Below are positions 31,392-33,157 of a DNA stretch of 33,157 bases, one piece after another (position 1 is the first letter of the stretch; the number at the start of each line of letters is the position of its first letter). Origin of the DNA: Bacillota bacterium (GTDB lineage Bacteria > Bacillota > Dethiobacteria > DTU022); assembly GCA_029552125.1 (NCBI GenBank), contig JAKPEE010000051.1, forward strand, positions 1 through 33,157, given 5' to 3'. The position numbers and the translations under genes are program-made. Below the pieces are notes generated by a model. It ran no database searches, was not told where the DNA came from, and worked only from the letters and a program-made list of their open reading frames with translations.

Positions 31392-31406
31392 AATCCATAT
31401 CGGATT
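31392..31406 (-). promoter_or_regulatory. Palindrome at the iscU start site
   Basis: AATCC-ATATC-GGATT on the plus strand, an inverted repeat beginning about 10 bases downstream of the iscU -10, where a repressor would act. The likely ligand is one of the two Rrf2 proteins, but this is inference. Confidence 0.4.
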
Positions 31407-31415
31407 ACTTAGCTA

Positions 31416-31444
31416 ATAATAACGTATTTTCCCCTTTTTTACAA
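31416..31444 (-). promoter_or_regulatory. Sigma-A promoter of the iscU-like gene
   Basis: TTGTAA (31444-31439), a 17-base spacer and TATTAT (31421-31416) on the minus strand, about 75 bases upstream of the ATG. Confidence 0.65.
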
Positions 31445-31461
31445 GTCCAAAGCGCCGGCCC

Positions 31462-32682
31462 TTAAGACACTGCCGCCCCCTGTATAAAATAGTCCATCAA
31501 GGTATGGCCTTCCTGGAATACCAGGCCCGTTTTTCCCGCATTGGCCTCGTCATAGGCCTGGCCGGCTAGCCCATGCCCATCGCCCGGGTAAATCAGGAAG
31601 GGCACCGCGTCCGCGGTATGGGTGCGCAGAGAGAGGGGGGTATAGTGGTCCGGCATAATCAGTATTTTATATGGTTCCCCGGCCTGCTCCAGGCCGCTGC
31701 GCAGCTTTTGGACAACCAGGCGGTCAATCAGTTCAATGGATTTAACCTTCTTTTCAATTTCATACTGGTGCGAACACTCATCCGGGGCCTCAATGTGAAC
31801 ATAGACAAAATCCAACCCCCGGCGCAGCGCTTCCAGGGCCGCCTCCGCCTTGCCGGTATAGTTGGTGTTAAAGTTGCCGGTGGCCCCTTCCGCGGTGATG
31901 ATTTCCAGCCCGGCATAGAGGCCGATGCCCCTGATCAAGTCCACTGCGCTGATGACGCCCCCCTTTAAACCATACTTGTCTTTAAAGAGGGGCAACTGCG
32001 GCCGCGTTCCTTCTCCCCAGATCCAGATGGAATTGGCCGGCCTCCGGCCCTGGGCCTGGCGGGCCCGGTTAACCGGATGTTCTGGTAAAAGGGAGTAGCT
32101 TTGCTCCATTATCTCCCTGATAACCTGGCTATGCGGCCCCTGCGGCAAATAGGAGGAGATGGTTTGGCCGATAATATCATGAGGCGGGGTAAAGCGCCAT
32201 TCGTCCGGCCCGCCCGGCCAGATCATGAGATGGCGATAGCTGGTGCCCGGATAGAACCGGAAGGGAGCGGCGCTAAAGCGTTCATTGATGGCCTCGATTA
32301 AAGGCCGTGCCTCTTCGGTAGTGATCTCTCCCGCGGCATAATCGAGCATCGTTTTCTGAGCATAAGGTTCGTCGGAAGAAAGGGTAACCAGGTTGCAGCG
32401 AAATGAAATTTCCCCCGGCTCTAACGCCACGCCCAGGCCGGCGGCCTCGAAGGGAGAGCGGCCGCTATGATAGCGCCGGGGGTCGTAGCCCATAACCGCC
32501 AGGTTGGCCGTATCGCTGCCCGCGGGCATGCCTTCTGGTATAGTCCTGGCCAGGCCCATGATGCCCCGGCCGGCCAGCTCGTCCATGGCCGGTTTGACCG
32601 CAGCCTGTAAAGGTGTTTTCCCGCCCAGTTGCGGGAGAGGATAGTCAGCCATGCCGTCTCCAATGACCACGATATACTTCAT
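31462..32682 (-). CDS. apgM: 2,3-bisphosphoglycerate-independent phosphoglycerate mutase, archaeal type
   Basis: This alkaline-phosphatase-fold enzyme interconverts 3- and 2-phosphoglycerate in glycolysis. The start KYIVVIGDGMADYPL supplies the first metal residue, and AGSDTANLAVMGYDP carries the phosphorylated Ser. Metal ligands toward the C-terminus are seen in VHIEAPDECSHQ, ILIMPDHYTPLSLRTHTADAVPF and FQEGHTLMDYFI. The length of 406 residues is typical of ApgM and shorter than GpmI. The frame is open to 32715, but the ATG at 32682 has GAGAGGT upstream and matches the family start. It has no clear operon partner. Confidence 0.93.
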   Translation of the reverse strand: MKYIVVIGDGMADYPLPQLGGKTPLQAAVKPAMDELAGRGIMGLARTIPEGMPAGSDTANLAVMGYDPRRYHSGRSPFEAAGLGVALEPGEISFRCNLVTLSSDEPYAQKTMLDYAAGEITTEEARPLIEAINERFSAAPFRFYPGTSYRHLMIWPGGPDEWRFTPPHDIIGQTISSYLPQGPHSQVIREIMEQSYSLLPEHPVNRARQAQGRRPANSIWIWGEGTRPQLPLFKDKYGLKGGVISAVDLIRGIGLYAGLEIITAEGATGNFNTNYTGKAEAALEALRRGLDFVYVHIEAPDECSHQYEIEKKVKSIELIDRLVVQKLRSGLEQAGEPYKILIMPDHYTPLSLRTHTADAVPFLIYPGDGHGLAGQAYDEANAGKTGLVFQEGHTLMDYFIQGAAVS

Positions 32683-32715
32683 CTGGCACCTCTCTTTCTG
32701 CGTACCCTGCATCAA

Positions 32716-33038
32716 AAGCAGGCAGCTAATTTATCTAAGTACTTTTTACCGTAAAAAACCATTTTTGTCCTGTTAAAAAATATTATTCGTGATGCTGCCG
32801 CCCGGACCCTGCCTGGCCGAAGGGCCGGGGAGATGGCCTGCCGCCTCCGGCGCTGCCGCGAGGAAATCTTGAAAACAGCGCCAATACTCCCGCCTGCTTA
32901 ACCCCAGACCTTGAATGCACCCCCGCAGTATGATGCCCTTGATAATGACGTGCCGGTTTCTTTTATATTCTAGAAGGTTACCAAAAGGATCTGCTCCAGG
33001 CAAGTCGAAATTGATTAAATGTGATCGGTCTGTGATAT
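32716..33038. other. Gene-poor stretch between apgM and the insertion sequence
   Basis: I see no convincing gene here. A minus-strand frame spans 32773-33150, but it runs into the insertion-sequence end and has no family likeness. The GC-rich part (32800-32870) and an AT-rich part (32960-33030) differ in composition. It may be the remains of a gene damaged by the insertion. Confidence 0.4.
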
Positions 33039-33157
33039 TGTCACCCCGTAAGCGGTCTGAGAAAATGTCACCATGATGAGAGGAGACATTTTCTTGAACC
33101 AGAAAGAAGCAAGAAGGGTGTATGTAATGGAACAGGTAGTGCAAGGACAATTAACCG
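33039..33157 (+). mobile_element. Left end of an insertion sequence, cut by the window
   Basis: TGTCACC occurs at 33039-33045 and again at 33066-33072, in the style of terminal repeats of an insertion sequence. A perfect 10-bp inverted repeat, AGAAAATGTC (33060-33069) and GACATTTTCT (33085-33094), follows, and then a transposase start. The right end lies outside the window, so the exact boundary and target duplication cannot be set. Confidence 0.6.
33094..33157 (+). CDS. Transposase N-terminus, probably ISNCY family (partial)
   Basis: A TTG at 33094 with GAGAGGAG upstream opens 21 codons to the window end. The product begins MNQKEARRVYVMEQVVQGQL, which resembles the N-terminal helix-turn-helix of ISNCY (IS1202-like) transposases. 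These typically start M-N/T-Q-K-E and continue with a recognition helix. The ribosome binding site lies in the loop of a 10-bp hairpin that reaches the start codon, which could keep expression low. Only the start is visible, so the family call is tentative. Confidence 0.65.
   Translation, partial: MNQKEARRVYVMEQVVQGQLT

Noticed and set aside
32773-33150. Minus-strand frame of 125 codons at the right end
   Set aside because: It runs across the insertion-sequence end, overlaps the transposase start on the other strand, has no ribosome binding site seen and no family likeness.

Overview
The window looks like the chromosome of a spore-forming, anaerobic Gram-positive bacterium of the class Clostridia (Moorella / Peptococcaceae-like). 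The evidence is SpoIIP with a YqxA-like partner beside an hrcA-grpE-dnaK-dnaJ operon, a perfect CIRCE element, many GGAGG-type ribosome binding sites, frequent TTG/GTG starts, a hybrid-cluster protein with Fe-S genes, and a moderately high GC content. Genus-level placement is inference. No rRNA, tRNA or CRISPR array was seen.

Layout. (1) Positions 308-10667 are a leftward housekeeping block: spoIIP, a yqxA-like gene, hrcA, grpE, dnaK, dnaJ, rsmE, mtaB and a membrane-anchored protein of unknown function, preceded by an Rrf2 regulator and a cysteine desulfurase (11122-9507). hrcA has a sigma-A promoter and CIRCE. dnaK and dnaJ are separated by a 66-nt palindromic element. (2) 11336-13320 is a rightward aconitase gene with a clear sigma-A promoter, converging on acpS. 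(3) 13986-20612 is a divergent carbohydrate cluster. Leftward: PfkB-type kinase, class II aldolase, DeoR regulator, rhamnulokinase-like FGGY kinase. Rightward: a wrecked GPH-type sugar transporter, a clan GH-A-like glycosidase and a TIM-barrel sugar isomerase. Together they suggest glycoside hydrolysis, ketose formation, phosphorylation and aldol cleavage, probably of a 6-deoxyhexose such as rhamnose. (4) 20668-21808 holds a cold-shock gene with a structured leader and a convergent ECF sigma factor with a small overlapping partner gene. (5) 22063-23856 holds a C69/secernin-type peptidase and a small heptad-repeat coiled-coil gene whose promoter carries a LexA-type SOS box between -35 and -10. 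(6) 23942-26422 is a cadC-cadA metal efflux operon with its operator. (7) 26449-28387 holds a DMT transporter, a strongly structured non-coding stretch ending in a terminator, and a UPF0173 metallo-hydrolase. (8) 28620-31444 holds hcp, split by a one-base frameshift, its Rrf2/NsrR-like regulator, and an IscU scaffold with an unusual cysteine-rich tail. (9) 31462-32682 is archaeal-type phosphoglycerate mutase, and the window ends inside the left end of an insertion sequence (about 33039 onward).

The most interesting points are the SOS-controlled coiled-coil gene, the frameshift in hcp, the possible structured RNA ahead of the DMT transporter, the ECF leader inverted repeat with its tiny partner ORF, and the splitting of the Fe-S assembly genes into two loci, each next to its own Rrf2 regulator.
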